NCBI RefSeq assembly: GCF_000242435.1 | Contig: NZ_JH591188.1 | Location: 64,845-112,706, forward strand | DNA: 47,862 nucleotides | Direction of reading: 5' to 3' | Source: Dialister succinatiphilus YIT 11850 | GTDB taxonomy: Bacteria; Bacillota; Negativicutes; Veillonellales; Dialisteraceae | Part shown: one piece after another, positions 1-8,845 of the stretch | How positions within the stretch are numbered: the first letter of the stretch is position 1 | How the letters are laid out: each line of letters opens with the position of its first letter | The notes under the pieces: generated by a model | Database searches by the model: none | Seen by the model: the letters and a program-made list of their open reading frames with translations, nothing else | Told to the model about the DNA's origin: nothing | Made by a program: the position numbers and the translations under genes

Positions 1-432
1 CTTACTTCGCCCCACTTGGAGGTCCTATGCAGGACCTCCACAGTGGCACTATAAAGCTCCGTTATGCTGTGAAGCTGCTTATGAAAGGACTGCTTTTCAG
101 AGCTTTATTCTGCCCCCTGTATAGGGGGAAGTCCGGCGAAGCCGGATAGGGGGAGGCGAGCGCAGCGAGCCAATCAGCAGAATGGTTATTTTGCCATATG
201 GCACTGAAAGTAAATCCCGTAACGCTGACTTTATAAGTATTGCCTAGGGCAATCCGCAACCCTCGGGGCCCAAGGCCCCGTCAAACTTAAGAACCCTCCG
301 GCCCATGGGGCCGGTCAATCTTAAGCCCCTTTCACCCTGCCCCCTGAGCGAAGCGAACACAACCTGCCGCCATTAGGCGGCCACAACCCTCGGGGCGCAG
401 CCCCGTCAACCCTCACGCCGCAGGCGTGTCCT
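1..432. repeat. Intergenic palindromic repeat cluster, cut by the window edge
   Basis: There is no credible gene here. The first 60 bases recur almost unchanged at about 2905-2965 and include a perfect 9-bp hairpin (arms 18-26 and 31-39). The segment near 128-180 carries the recurring CCGGCgaaGCCGG hairpin and a GCTCGC/GCGAGC-type palindrome. The conserved core GTAACGCTGACTTTATAAG follows near 217-236. From 237 to 432 there is a run of short hairpins: ATTGCC/GGCAAT, GGGGCC/GGCCCC, CCGGCCC/GGGCCGG, GCCGCC/GGCGGC, GGGGC/GCCCC and ACGCC/GGCGT. Several of these are flanked by CCCTC on the left and GTCAA or GTCC on the right. The array abuts the 3' end of aroD. Confidence 0.85.
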
Positions 433-1191
433 TTATTTATACAGTATTTCCAGCAGGGTCCGTGCTTCTTCTACGGTGAGCTGGCCGGGGGCGCTGGCTT
501 CTTTTCCGGCGGCGAAGGTGAGGGGGGCGCCCAGGCGGTTCCCGGCGACTCTGGTGAGGACGCCTGTGGGGCCCATGCCTATGGTGATGATGGGGGTGTC
601 GGGGAAGCGTTGGCCTACCCGGGCGGCGGCGTTTATGAGGGCGGCGGTGTCCAGGGGCGTCTTTGGCATGACGGCGATTTTCAGGATGTCCGGATGGAAG
701 GAGTGCATATTTTCCAGGGTGTCCACGATTTCCATTTCTGAAAGGGCCCGTTTGAATTTGTGATAGCTCATGAGCGTGGGAATCTTCTGGGCTCTGGCCC
801 GGGCCATGAGGATTTTGGTGTCCAGCATTTCGTGGCCGTATTCAATGTCGATGATATCGGCCCACCGGGAGGCGAGGATGAGGGAGATGAGTCTTATATA
901 GTCGCCGCCGGGGGTTTTATGGACGCCGCCCTGGCTTTTGGTGCGGAGGGTGGTGAGGAGCGGGGTGTCCTGGAAATGGGAGCGGATGATGCGAAAGGCT
1001 TTGTCCAGGTCTGCTGTGGCGTTGAAGTCTTCTTTGTTCAGAAGGTAGTCCACCCGCCATTCCAGCATGTCGGGGCGCTGGCTTTCCAGAGCAGCGCATT
1101 CCCGGTCCAGTTCGTCAAAGGAAGGGGAAACCAGGGGGACGCAGATTTTGGGTCTGCCTTCGCCGAGTACCATATGTCTGATTTGAATCAT
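433..1191 (-). CDS. aroD: Type I 3-dehydroquinate dehydratase
   Basis: This 252-residue protein has the normal length for type I dehydroquinase, the cytosolic shikimate-pathway enzyme that dehydrates 3-dehydroquinate to 3-dehydroshikimate through a Schiff base. Family motifs are visible in order: KICVPLV near residue 15, EWRVDYL at 44-50, TLRTKSQGG at 81-89 and IDIEYGH near 114-120. The catalytic histidine is expected at H144 (SYHKF) and the Schiff-base lysine at K171 (LKIAVM). The start at 1191 follows an AAAGGAG ribosome binding site. The gene lies 12 bp downstream of the M24 peptidase gene on the same strand, so the two are probably cotranscribed, although no pathway link is evident. Its 3' end runs straight into a hairpin array that may act as the terminator. 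Confidence 0.95.
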   Translation of the reverse strand: MIQIRHMVLGEGRPKICVPLVSPSFDELDRECAALESQRPDMLEWRVDYLLNKEDFNATADLDKAFRIIRSHFQDTPLLTTLRTKSQGGVHKTPGGDYIRLISLILASRWADIIDIEYGHEMLDTKILMARARAQKIPTLMSYHKFKRALSEMEIVDTLENMHSFHPDILKIAVMPKTPLDTAALINAAARVGQRFPDTPIITIGMGPTGVLTRVAGNRLGAPLTFAAGKEASAPGQLTVEEARTLLEILYK

Positions 1192-1203
1192 AATTTTCTC
1201 CTT

Positions 1204-2316
1204 TCAGGAAATCTGCCAGCCCCGGGGCGCATGGTTCAGTACTTCGCAGCCTGTGTCGGTGACCAGTACCAGGTCTTCCACGCGGACGCCGAAGCGGCCT
1301 TCCAGATAAATGCCCGGTTCAATGGAAAAGATCATGCCCTTTTGGGCGATAAGGGGGGAGGAGGCGCTGACTTCTCCTTCTTCGTGTTCTTTCAGGCCGA
1401 TGAAATGGCCCAGACGGTGGGTGAAGAAGGGACCATAGCCGTCGTCTTCTATGTGCTTTCTGGCGGCCCGGTCCAGCTCCGCCAGGGGAATGCCGGGGCG
1501 TACCAGGGATTCCGCCAGTTCACCGGCTTCCCGTACCAGACGGTGCACCTTTTCCTCTTCTTCCGTGGGAAGGCCGGTGAAGAAGGTGCGGGTCATGTCG
1601 GAGCAGTAATGGTCCTTCCGGCAGCCTATGTCAAAGAGCACCACTTCGCTTTCGGAGAGTTTCGTGTCATCGGGCATATGGTGGGGATCGGCGCCGTGGG
1701 CACCGAAGGAAACAATGGGTGGGAAGGAAAAGCCTTCGGCCCCTTCTTCTTTATATATGGCAAGGAGCTTGTCGGCACATTCCTTTTCTGTCACGCCCGG
1801 ACGAATCCAGCGGGAAATCCGCTCCATGGCCCGGTCATTGATGGCCGAGGCCACACGCATGGCTTTGATTTCCTCCTGGCCCTTCACTGCCCGCAGGCGG
1901 TCCACCAGAGGTGAGCCGTTTATAAAGGAAAGGTCCCGGCGGAGGGCCATGAGGGAGAGAAGGAAATGGGACGGCCAGGTCTTGTCAATGCCCACCGTGC
2001 CTTTGGGCAGGCGGGAGGAAAGAAGGGCAGGGCCGTCTTCTCCGTCTTCAAAGGAAATATCCGCCGTCTCCAGCGAGGCTTCGGCGTCTTCCATGGAAAG
2101 GCCCATGCCTTCTTTCAGCGGAAACAGGCGATTCCGGATCCAGAAGGAAGGTCCTTCCCGACAAATCACCAGCACTGTGAGCCGTTCGCCGGGGTGGATA
2201 ATTTCCCCGGTGAGATAAAAGAGGGCGGCCGTCTCTGAAATGATAAGGGAGGAAAGGCCCATCTCCGCCAGTCCTTCACGGACAGCGGCGATACGCCTTT
2301 TGTATATCTCTTTCAT
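1204..2316 (-). CDS. M24 family aminopeptidase (Xaa-Pro dipeptidase type)
   Basis: This is a 370-residue metallopeptidase of the creatinase/prolidase fold, expected to act in the cytosol on short peptides, often with Xaa-Pro bonds. Residues 1-140 form the creatinase-like N-terminal domain and 145-360 the pita-bread catalytic domain. The five metal ligands are all in place: D229 and D240 (FDIGCRKDHYCSD), H304 (RLGHFIG), E333 (SIEPG) and E347 (RVEDL). I chose the ATG at 2316 because a clear AAGGAG lies 7-8 bases upstream and the protein then begins as family members do (MKEIYKRRIAAVREGL). A longer reading to 2478 would start inside repeat sequence. A minus-strand -10 box (TATAAT) lies at 2347-2352. 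Substrate preference cannot be told from sequence alone. Confidence 0.92.
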   Translation of the reverse strand: MKEIYKRRIAAVREGLAEMGLSSLIISETAALFYLTGEIIHPGERLTVLVICREGPSFWIRNRLFPLKEGMGLSMEDAEASLETADISFEDGEDGPALLSSRLPKGTVGIDKTWPSHFLLSLMALRRDLSFINGSPLVDRLRAVKGQEEIKAMRVASAINDRAMERISRWIRPGVTEKECADKLLAIYKEEGAEGFSFPPIVSFGAHGADPHHMPDDTKLSESEVVLFDIGCRKDHYCSDMTRTFFTGLPTEEEEKVHRLVREAGELAESLVRPGIPLAELDRAARKHIEDDGYGPFFTHRLGHFIGLKEHEEGEVSASSPLIAQKGMIFSIEPGIYLEGRFGVRVEDLVLVTDTGCEVLNHAPRGWQIS

Positions 2317-2346
2317 AATATCACTCCTTAATGCTTTCTTAACTCT

Positions 2347-2352
2347 ATTATA
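2347..2352 (-). promoter_or_regulatory. -10 box of the M24 peptidase-aroD operon
   Basis: On the minus strand the sequence reads TATAAT in an AT-rich stretch 31 bases before the peptidase start codon. No convincing -35 hexamer lies 16-18 bases further upstream, so only the -10 is called. Confidence 0.55.
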
Positions 2353-2379
2353 TAGGAAATAAAAATTTTTGCTGAGAAA

Positions 2380-3376
2380 GTTTTGGGGGAGACCGTGGGA
2401 ATGCTGTCCGCTATCCTCTGCCCCCTGAGCGAAAGCGATACACAACCCACGGCGGAGCCGCCACCACCCTATGGACACGCCCTTATGGGCGTGAGGGTTC
2501 TAAAGTTTGACGGGGCTATCGCCCCGAGGGTTCTTAAGTTTGACAGCGGCCCTGCCGCTGAGGGTTGTAGTATGGCGCCTTATATTTATTGAAGGCGCCC
2601 TTTTATGATAAAACCTTTACAATCGGGCTTTCACCCGAGGGAAAACTATACAACCACCCTGCGGGCGTTGGAAATACATTCCCCCTTTGGTGGCTGGCGC
2701 CACCACCTTGCCCGATGGGAAGCGTGTCACTTGATTCTCAGTCGCCTACGGCTCCTTGCGAATCAAGTTCCCTTGCCACCCGGTGGGAAGCATGTCACTG
2801 GATTCGCGGGTCGCGGGGCTCCCCTATGAATCCAGTTCCTTTGCCACCCCCGCAGTTCGGTGGGGCGGCAAAAGGAAAGCGCCTTAATGGGCAGGCTAGG
2901 CGCCTTACTTCGCCCCACTTGGAGGTCCTATGCAGGACCTCCACAGTGGCACTATAACCCGTGCTTATGGTAGTGCGACTTATGAAGAGAGTGTTTCGCG
3001 GTGTTTTATTCTGCCCCCGCTTGCGGGGGAAGTCCGGCGCAGCCGGATAGGGGGTGTATCTGCCGAAGGCAGATAATTCAGCAGAATGGTTATTTTGCCA
3101 TATGATGCAGACAGGTTAATCCGTAACGCTGACTTTATACTCATCGCCCGTAAGGGCGATACCACAACCCTCGGCCCTATGGGCCGTCAAACTTACGAAC
3201 CCTCCGGCCGCAGGCCGGTCCATCTTAAGAACCTTTCCCTCTGAACCCTGAGCGAAGCGAACATAACCCGCTGCCGACAGGCGGCCACAACCCTCGGGGC
3301 GAAGCCCCGTCAACCTACCCCTCTGAACCCTTTGAACCTTTTGAACCCTCTGAACCCTCACACCACAGGTGTGTCC
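2380..3376. repeat. Composite palindromic repeat element of about 0.9 kb
   Basis: This stretch holds no gene. It is bounded by inverted terminal hairpins: ACACGCCC/GGGCGTG followed by AGGGTT at 2475-2499, and AACCCTC followed by a CACC/GGTGTG hairpin ending at 3376. Inside are three TTGAC-hairpin-GAGGGTT units (stems of GGGGC and AGCGGC type) and two copies of the covarying palindrome with outer arms ACTTGATTC/GAATCAAGT (2729-2737, 2760-2768) and ACTGGATTC/GAATCCAGT (2797-2805, 2828-2836). It also carries the GGAGGTCCT hairpin (2921-2942), the CCGGCgcaGCCGG hairpin and the GTAACGCTGACTTTATA core. Small open frames in it are translations of repeats. Confidence 0.85.
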
Positions 3377-3381
3377 ATCGT

Positions 3382-3410
3382 TTGAGATGCCATTTGTAAT
3401 CTGCTACAAT
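3382..3410 (+). promoter_or_regulatory. Sigma-70-type promoter of the acyl-CoA synthetase gene
   Basis: TTGAGA (3382-3387) and TACAAT (3405-3410) are separated by exactly 17 bases, and the -10 is extended by TGC just upstream. The site begins right after the repeat cluster ends and lies 21 bases before the start codon. Confidence 0.75.
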
Positions 3411-3431
3411 AGAACCAAAGTGAGGTGCGCT

Positions 3432-4871
3432 ATGTTTATTCATGAAATCATCAACCAGGCGCCTTCAGACCATGTGGCCATTGAGGGCGATGAAAGGGTA
3501 ACCTACGGGGAACTGAGGAATCTGGTTTCCCTGTATCGGAATCAGCTGTATGAGATGGGCATCCGACGGGGCATGAAAGTGGGACTGTACTCTGCCAACC
3601 GGGCGGAGTTTATTTATGTGCATTTGGCGGTGATCAGCCTGGGGGCCGTGATTATCCCCATTAACAACTCCCTGGTGGACCGGGAGGTGGACTACATCCT
3701 GAAGGACGGGGAGGCATCGCTTCTGGTGACGGATACGAAACTTTCCGTTTCCATCCCCTCCGTGGATATCCATGACCTGGATTTCCAGGCCCGGCAGCGG
3801 AAGGCATCGGAGGCGCCGGCGTTTCCTTCAGACCTGACGGAGGATGAGGTGTGCGCCTTTGTGTATACCTCCGGCACCACCGGCAGCCCCAAGGGCGCCA
3901 TGCTGACCCATCGGAATCTGGTGCGCAATGTGGAGCAGTTTACCCAGATGGTGATTTTCAAGCCGGAGGATAAAATCCTCTGTGTGCTGCCTATGTTCCA
4001 CTGCTACGGTCTGACCACAGTCATTCACGCAGGCCTCATGCATGGAAGCACCATCGTTATCCTTCGCTCCAAGAATCCTTCGGAAATCATCAATGCCATT
4101 GTGGAGCACAGTGTCACCATGGCTATCATGGTGCCGCCCATGTACAACCTGCTGGCCCGCCGGGGTGAACCGTCGGTGATGCAGACAGTGCATGATTTCA
4201 TTTCCGGCGGCGCTCCCATTCCCCAGCCTGTGGCCCAGGCCTTTTACGACCGTTTCCACCATCCCGTGCGGGAAGGCTACGGCCTCACAGAGGCGTCGCC
4301 GGTGGTGAGCGTCCTGCCGTCGGATCGGCTGAAATATCTGACTGTAGGGCCCGCCATTCCCGGCGTGGAAGTGAAAATCGTGACAGACCGGGAAGGCCCC
4401 TATCAACCGGGCACCGTAGGCGAGCTTCTGGTGCGGGGTGACAATGTGATGAAGGGCTACTGGCATCGGGAAGAGGAAACGAAGAAGGTGCTGGAGCCGG
4501 ATGGCTGGCTCCATACGGGCGATCTGGCCTACATGGACGAAGACCGGTTCATTTACATTGTGGACCGGCTGAAGGACCTGATTATCGTGAATGGGGAAAA
4601 TATCTATCCCGGTGAAGTGGAAGACTGCATTTATGAAGTGGAAGGGGTTTCCGAATGCGCCGTCATCGGCCATCCTGACCCTCTCCGGGGACAGGTGGTA
4701 TGGGCCTATGTGGTGATGAAGGAAGGATACGATTTTGACGAAAACCGGATCCGGAAATACCTGTCCAGAAACCTGGCCAGCTACAAAATCCCCCGCCGCT
4801 TCATTCCCATGGACGCCCTCCCGAAAAATGCGTCAGGGAAAATCCTGAAACGGGCACTTCGCAACAAATAA
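3432..4871 (+). CDS. AMP-forming acyl-CoA synthetase/ligase
   Basis: This 479-residue adenylate-forming enzyme activates a carboxylic acid with ATP, then passes it to CoA or another thiol. Visible motifs are the P-loop YTSGTTGSPKGA (about 145-156), YGLTEASPV, the hinge aspartate region GWLHTGDLAYMD and the C-terminal catalytic lysine in LPKNASGKILK. The length is short for a long-chain fatty acid ligase (usually 500-560) and closer to compact medium-chain or aryl ligases. The start at 3432 follows GAGGTG and gives a normal N-terminus; an upstream ATG at 3369 lies in repeat and promoter sequence. The gene has its own promoter and a strong terminator. The substrate is not determinable here; a fatty acid or aromatic acid is the likeliest. 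Confidence 0.9.
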   Translation: MFIHEIINQAPSDHVAIEGDERVTYGELRNLVSLYRNQLYEMGIRRGMKVGLYSANRAEFIYVHLAVISLGAVIIPINNSLVDREVDYILKDGEASLLVTDTKLSVSIPSVDIHDLDFQARQRKASEAPAFPSDLTEDEVCAFVYTSGTTGSPKGAMLTHRNLVRNVEQFTQMVIFKPEDKILCVLPMFHCYGLTTVIHAGLMHGSTIVILRSKNPSEIINAIVEHSVTMAIMVPPMYNLLARRGEPSVMQTVHDFISGGAPIPQPVAQAFYDRFHHPVREGYGLTEASPVVSVLPSDRLKYLTVGPAIPGVEVKIVTDREGPYQPGTVGELLVRGDNVMKGYWHREEETKKVLEPDGWLHTGDLAYMDEDRFIYIVDRLKDLIIVNGENIYPGEVEDCIYEVEGVSECAVIGHPDPLRGQVVWAYVVMKEGYDFDENRIRKYLSRNLASYKIPRRFIPMDALPKNASGKILKRALRNK

Positions 4872-4874
4872 AAG

Positions 4875-4900
4875 AAACGGCGCTTCGCTGCGCCGTTTTT
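4875..4900 (+). terminator. Intrinsic terminator after the acyl-CoA synthetase gene
   Basis: A 9-bp stem (AAACGGCGC 4875-4883 with GCGCCGTTT 4890-4898) and a 6-base loop run into a T tract. It starts four bases after the stop codon. Confidence 0.88.
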
Positions 4901-4929
4901 CGTATTTCACAAGAAAGGAAATCCAAATC

Positions 4930-5544
4930 ATGCATATCATACTGGCATCCGCCTCGCCCCGCCGCCGGGAACTGATTCATCAGATCCGCTGGGAAGGGGA
5001 CATAGAACCGGGCCATTTCCCGGAAGTGACCAATGAAAAAGAAGCCCTGGCTTTCATTCGAAAGAGGAGGCTGGAAACGGAATTTGCCCCCTTCTCCCGG
5101 GCCGGTCTGGTGTGCGCCGTCAACGCCTTCGGCAAGGCCGAAGATGCCGCTTCCCGACGGGGCGATATGATCCCCGTGGTAGGCGCCGATACCATTGTAG
5201 TGCTGGAGGATCGGGTGCTGGGGAAGCCCGGAAACCGGGAAGAAGCCTTCTCCATGCTCCGCAGCCTTTCAGGGAAAACCCACGTGGTTAAAACAGGCAT
5301 GGCCATTTTGTACAGAGGGAAAATCAGCCTCTCCGTCACCGCCACCAAAGTCAGATTCCGACACCTTAAAGAAGAGGAAATCAGGAAGTATATAGAAACA
5401 GGAGAACCCATGGACAAAGCCGGCGCCTACGGCATCCAGGGCCTGGGCACCCTTCTGGTGGATTCCATTTCCGGTTCCTACGACAACGTAGTAGGCCTGC
5501 CTCTGACAGTGCTCTATGAGAAAATGGGCGAAATCGTTGGTTAG
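4930..5544 (+). CDS. maf: Maf family nucleoside triphosphate pyrophosphatase
   Basis: This 204-residue house-cleaning pyrophosphatase hydrolyses non-canonical or surplus NTPs (dTTP/UTP-type in this family) to the monophosphate; family members affect septum formation when overproduced. The signature SASPRRREL (residues 7-15) forms the nucleotide-binding loop, D87 in VVGADTIVV is the expected catalytic acid, and LGKP, MDKAGAYGIQG and SYDNVVGLPL follow in the standard order. A stretch near residues 55-80 looks somewhat longer than the usual linker before the GADT motif. The start follows AGAAAGGAA 8 bases upstream. It sits 58 bp behind the terminated synthetase gene, and no own promoter was clear, so readthrough may supply it. 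No terminator was seen before the repeat cluster. Confidence 0.93.
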   Translation: MHIILASASPRRRELIHQIRWEGDIEPGHFPEVTNEKEALAFIRKRRLETEFAPFSRAGLVCAVNAFGKAEDAASRRGDMIPVVGADTIVVLEDRVLGKPGNREEAFSMLRSLSGKTHVVKTGMAILYRGKISLSVTATKVRFRHLKEEEIRKYIETGEPMDKAGAYGIQGLGTLLVDSISGSYDNVVGLPLTVLYEKMGEIVG

Positions 5545-6496
5545 GGAACGGCTGTCTGCCTGCCGCTATCCGCTTACCGCCGGCGGAAAGACATGAGGCG
5601 GTCAGACGGCAGATATCAGATGGGCTGTATTCCCGAACGCAAAGGGGCTTGAGGGTTCAGGCGCCTGTGGCGCGGTCGGGATCGGGACCGGGGCGGTGCT
5701 TTCCAGTATTCCCGAAGGTTGACACGCCCTTACGGGCGTGAGGGTTGAGCCAGCCGCCGGGCCTTTCGGCCCTGGGCTGCCAGGGTTCTGTCCGGGACCG
5801 GCTGACGCCTTACAGGCGGGCTCCGGGCTCTCGCCCTCGGGAGTTATATAGTATCGCTGCGCTGGCGAGGTACGGCGCCTTCGGCGCCATTTTTTATACC
5901 GCCTTTGGCGGCGAAAACCATACAACCGCCCTGACGCCCTATGGGGCTTGAGGGTTGACGGCCCGCTGGGCCGAAGGTTCTTAAGGGGCTTAAGTTTGAC
6001 GCGCCTCTGACGCGAGGGGTGTTGTAGGGCGCCTCTAAATTATAGAAGGCGCCAGTTTGTATAAAACCATACAACCACCCTGCGGGCGTCGGAAAACAGG
6101 CCAGCCTCGCTTTGCTCGTGTAACGGCTTCCCCCCCCCTTGCCCGCTTCGCGGGACTTCCCCCGCAAGCGGTGGCAGAACAACCCGTGCTTATTGTAGTG
6201 CAACTTATGAAGGGATTGCTTTGCGAATCTTTATTGTCCCACCGCTCAGCGGGGGGAAGGTGGTGCCGTAAGGCACCAAAGGGGGGGAAAAGCCACTGTA
6301 GCTGGCTGATCATCGTAATGATTATTTTGCCATATGACACCGAAAGTAAATCCCGTAACGCTGACTTTATAAGCATTGCCCGCAGGGCAATCCACAACCC
6401 TCAGCGCCGCAGGCGCTGTCGCCCCCTGAGCGAAGCGAACACAACCTGCCGCCATTAGGCAGCCATAACCCTCGGGGCGAAGCCCCGTTTACCCTG
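5545..6496. repeat. Intergenic palindromic repeat cluster
   Basis: No gene is credible here. A stretch near 5555-5640 resembles stretches near 31229-31310 and 47640-47710 (CTATCCGCT, CAGACGGCAGA and ATTCCCGAA motifs). From about 5711 a block of about 95 bp (GACACGCCC hairpin, GGCGCC and GGGCC hairpins, ending near GGACCGGCTGA) recurs at 29513-29606 and 47769-47862. Further on come GGCGCCTTCGGCGCC, TTGAC-type hairpins, the GTAACGCTGACTTTATAAG core at about 6354-6373 and an empty ATTGCC-CGCAG-GGCAAT hairpin at about 6376-6392, then CCCTC-hairpin units up to the terminator hairpin at 6497. Confidence 0.82.
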
Positions 6497-6534
6497 CCCT
6501 TTGACACGCCCGGCAGGGCGTGTCAAAGGGTTTT
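6497..6534 (+). terminator. Perfect 15-bp hairpin, likely terminator between convergent sides
   Basis: The arms 6497-6511 and 6516-6530 pair over 15 bp with a 4-base loop and are followed by TTTT on the plus strand. It touches the 3' end of the alcohol dehydrogenase gene, which is on the minus strand; read in that direction no U tract follows the hairpin. The arms contain GACACGCCC/GGGCGTGTC, the same stem used at the ends of the composite repeats, so this may be a repeat module serving as a terminator. Confidence 0.7.
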
Positions 6535-7714
6535 ATAATGCCTTTTTATAAATAGCCACGAAGTCTTCTTCCGTAAGGGGATAGAAGCCATGGAGGATGC
6601 CGTCTGTGCTTTTCCAGGCCATGGCGTGGGCCGCCATATCTTCGAAAAGGGCGTCGTCCAGGCCGATTTCAGAAAGGCGGCCTGGGAGGTAAAGGGATTT
6701 GGTGAAGAATTTCCGAAGTTTCCTGATGCCTTTCCGGGCGGTTTTGATTTCATTCTTTCCCTCTTTTACGCCCATGACGCGGACGGCGAAGCGGGCAAGG
6801 CGCGGCGCCGTTTCTTCGTTCAGCACATACTCCATAAAGGCGGGGGTGAGGATGGCCAAGCCCAGGCCGTGGGGGATGGGGAAGAAGGCAGAGAGCTCGT
6901 GCTCCAGAGCGTGGCAGGTCCAGGACACGGAGTGACCCCGGTCGATGAGGTCGTTGATGGCCCATTCGGAGTCCCAGAGCAGATTGGTCCGGGCTTCTTC
7001 ATGGAAGCCGTCTTCCATGGCCAGCGGCGCCCAGCGGATGACGGAGCGCATCATGCTTTCCATGAATCCGTCCACTGCGTCGAAGCCTTCGGCCCGGTTC
7101 AGGTAGACTTCCAGAATGTGGGAGAGAATGTCTGCGCTGCCGTAGGCCGTCTGGGCGGGGGGAACGGTGAAGGTATTCTTCGGGGAAAGGAAGGAAACCC
7201 GGGGACGGAGGGCTTCCGTGGTCCAGCCCAGTTTTTCATGGGTGTCGGGATTGGTAATGACGGCGCAGCTGTTCATTTCGGAGCCTGTGGCAGCCATGGT
7301 GGGAATGGCCATGATAGGCAGGGCATGGGAAATCTGCGCTCTGGATTTCACTAAATCCCAGGGGTCTCCATCGTAGAGGGCGCTTCCGGCAATGACCTTG
7401 GCAGTGTCAATGACGCTGCCGCCGCCTGCGGCAATCACCAGGTCTATGCCCCTTTCCCGGCAGAACCGGGCGCCCTGCCGGGCCAGCGGCATCTCGGGAT
7501 TCGGCTTTACACCGGAAATTTCATAGGCCGAAATACCGGCTTTCCGGATTTCCTCTACAATAGTATCGTAAATGCCGTTTTCCCGGATGGAACCGCCGCC
7601 GTAGATCAGAAGGGCGTTCTTCCCCCAGCGGGGCAGCTCTTCGTGGAGATGGGAGAGAGCGTCATTCCCAAAGTACACTTTGGTGGGATTGTGATAGATA
7701 AATGGATCAACCAT
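6533..7714 (-). CDS. Iron-containing alcohol dehydrogenase (BDH/YqhD type)
   Basis: This 393-residue group III metal-dependent alcohol dehydrogenase is expected to reduce aldehydes such as butyraldehyde with NAD(P)H in the cytosol. The Rossmann-like half shows LLIYGGGSIRENG and AAGGGSVIDTAKV. The metal-binding half shows GSADILSHILEVYL (Asp and His ligands), then GHSVSWTCHALEHELSAF and FPIPHGLGLAIL with the remaining His ligands. Similarity runs end to end with the YqhD/BdhA branch. The ATG at 7714 is preceded by AAGGAGG, while an in-frame ATG at 7762 has no such site. A minus-strand TATAAT lies at 7751-7756. It is monocistronic, with repeat clusters on both sides. Confidence 0.92.
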   Translation of the reverse strand: MVDPFIYHNPTKVYFGNDALSHLHEELPRWGKNALLIYGGGSIRENGIYDTIVEEIRKAGISAYEISGVKPNPEMPLARQGARFCRERGIDLVIAAGGGSVIDTAKVIAGSALYDGDPWDLVKSRAQISHALPIMAIPTMAATGSEMNSCAVITNPDTHEKLGWTTEALRPRVSFLSPKNTFTVPPAQTAYGSADILSHILEVYLNRAEGFDAVDGFMESMMRSVIRWAPLAMEDGFHEEARTNLLWDSEWAINDLIDRGHSVSWTCHALEHELSAFFPIPHGLGLAILTPAFMEYVLNEETAPRLARFAVRVMGVKEGKNEIKTARKGIRKLRKFFTKSLYLPGRLSEIGLDDALFEDMAAHAMAWKSTDGILHGFYPLTEEDFVAIYKKAL

Positions 7715-7750
7715 GGGAACCTCCTTGTAATGACTGGAATAGATAATTCT

Positions 7751-7756
7751 ATTATA
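7751..7756 (-). promoter_or_regulatory. -10 box of the alcohol dehydrogenase gene
   Basis: TATAAT on the minus strand, 37 bases before the start codon. No good -35 hexamer was seen at 16-18 bases, where repeat sequence begins. Confidence 0.5.
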
Positions 7757-7769
7757 CCCCATGGGAGGG

Positions 7770-8745
7770 ATGGCTGTCCGCTGTCGGCTTCCCTGGCGCC
7801 CTATGGGGTTTGAGGGTTCTAAAGTTTGACGGGGCTATCGCCCCGAGGGTTCTAAAGTTTGACAGCGGCTTTGCCGCTGAGGGTTGTGGTGGGCGCCTAT
7901 GAATTGATAGAAGGCGCCCTCTTATGATAAAACTTAACAACCGGGCTTTCGCCCGTGGGAAAATAGGCCAGCCTCGCTCCGCTCGAGGAAATGCATTCCC
8001 CCTTTGGTGCCTTACGGCACCACCTTGCCGGTGGGAAGCATGTCATATGATATAGAAAACTAATTCCGTAACGCTGACTTTATAAGCATTGCCCGCAGGG
8101 CAATCCGCAACCCTCGGGGCCAAAGGCCCCGTCAAACTTACGAATCCTCCGGCCAAGGGCCGGTCCATCTTAAGAACCCTTTTTCCACAACCCTTCTACA
8201 CAACCCGCCGCCGCAGGCGGCTATAACCTCCAGCCCCGCAGGGGCTGGCCACCTTCCCCTTGAACCCTCACACCGCAGGTGTGTCCAAAGGTAAGAAACA
8301 AAAATGACACAGGCTGCCGATTGGCGGTCAGGATAGCGATGGGGTGTCAAATCGGCGCTCTGCCTTGTACACCCTTTGCCTCTTCGAGGCGTTCCCCTCA
8401 AGGGGAAACGAGAAGTATGGAGAGGAAAAACAGAGAGTCATATATTTCATGTACCATTCCGCAGTTTCCCCCTTTGGTGGTGAACGCAGTGAGCCAATCA
8501 CCAGCATGCGTATCATGCCATATGACCTATAAAGCCAATTCCGTAACGCTGACTTTATAAGCATTGCCCCCTAAAGGGGAAACGACTCACTACATTTTGC
8601 GCGTCGCTAGCGCTCCTTCAAAATGTGTTCGCTGTGCACCGTAGGGCAATCCACAACCCTCGGGCCAACGGCCCGTCAAACTTACGAACCCTGAGAACCC
8701 TCGGGGCACAGCCCCGTCAATCCTCACACCGAAGGTGTGTCCCAT
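7770..8745. repeat. Palindromic repeat cluster with first copy of a 300-bp repeat
   Basis: This holds no gene. TTGAC-hairpin-GAGGGTT units (stems GGGGC and AGCGGC) open the cluster at about 7810-7885. An empty ATTGCC-CGCAG-GGCAAT hairpin is at about 8093-8109. From about 8267 to 8568 lies the first copy of a near-identical 300-bp repeat whose second copy is at about 10023-10320. The 71-bp hairpin module occupies 8569-8639 in this copy only. The cluster closes with CCCTC-hairpin units and an ACACC/GGTGT hairpin ending near 8743. Confidence 0.85.
8569..8639. repeat. 71-bp hairpin module, filled site
   Basis: The module opens with the CCCTAAAGGGG palindrome and ends in GTGCAC. Its main arms are ACATTTTG (8592-8599) and CAAAATGT (8619-8626). 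It sits exactly between ATTGCC and the loop of the ATTGCC/GGCAAT hairpin; the paralogous copy near 10315-10330 lacks it. Other copies of identical length are at 24155-24225, 24346-24416 and 30265-30335, with a 70-bp copy at 17275-17344. Confidence 0.9.
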
Positions 8746-8845
8746 AGCCCCCCTGACCCCTTTTCTTCTTCCTGAAAATGGAGTAAAATACAGGCAATCG
8801 TTGATTCACCGGGGCTGCCCGGCGGTAGGAGAGGAGAATAGAAGA

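Noticed and set aside
2589-2957. Open frames across the 2.4-3.4 kb gap
   Set aside because: They translate repeat modules; the same peptide fragments recur at 23.6-24.1 kb and elsewhere. No gene is supported.
8279-8560. Twin open frames at 8279-8560 and 10034-10237
   Set aside because: The protein similarity comes from the duplicated 300-bp repeat. The frames differ in their ends, use an arbitrary ATG and have no ribosome binding site.
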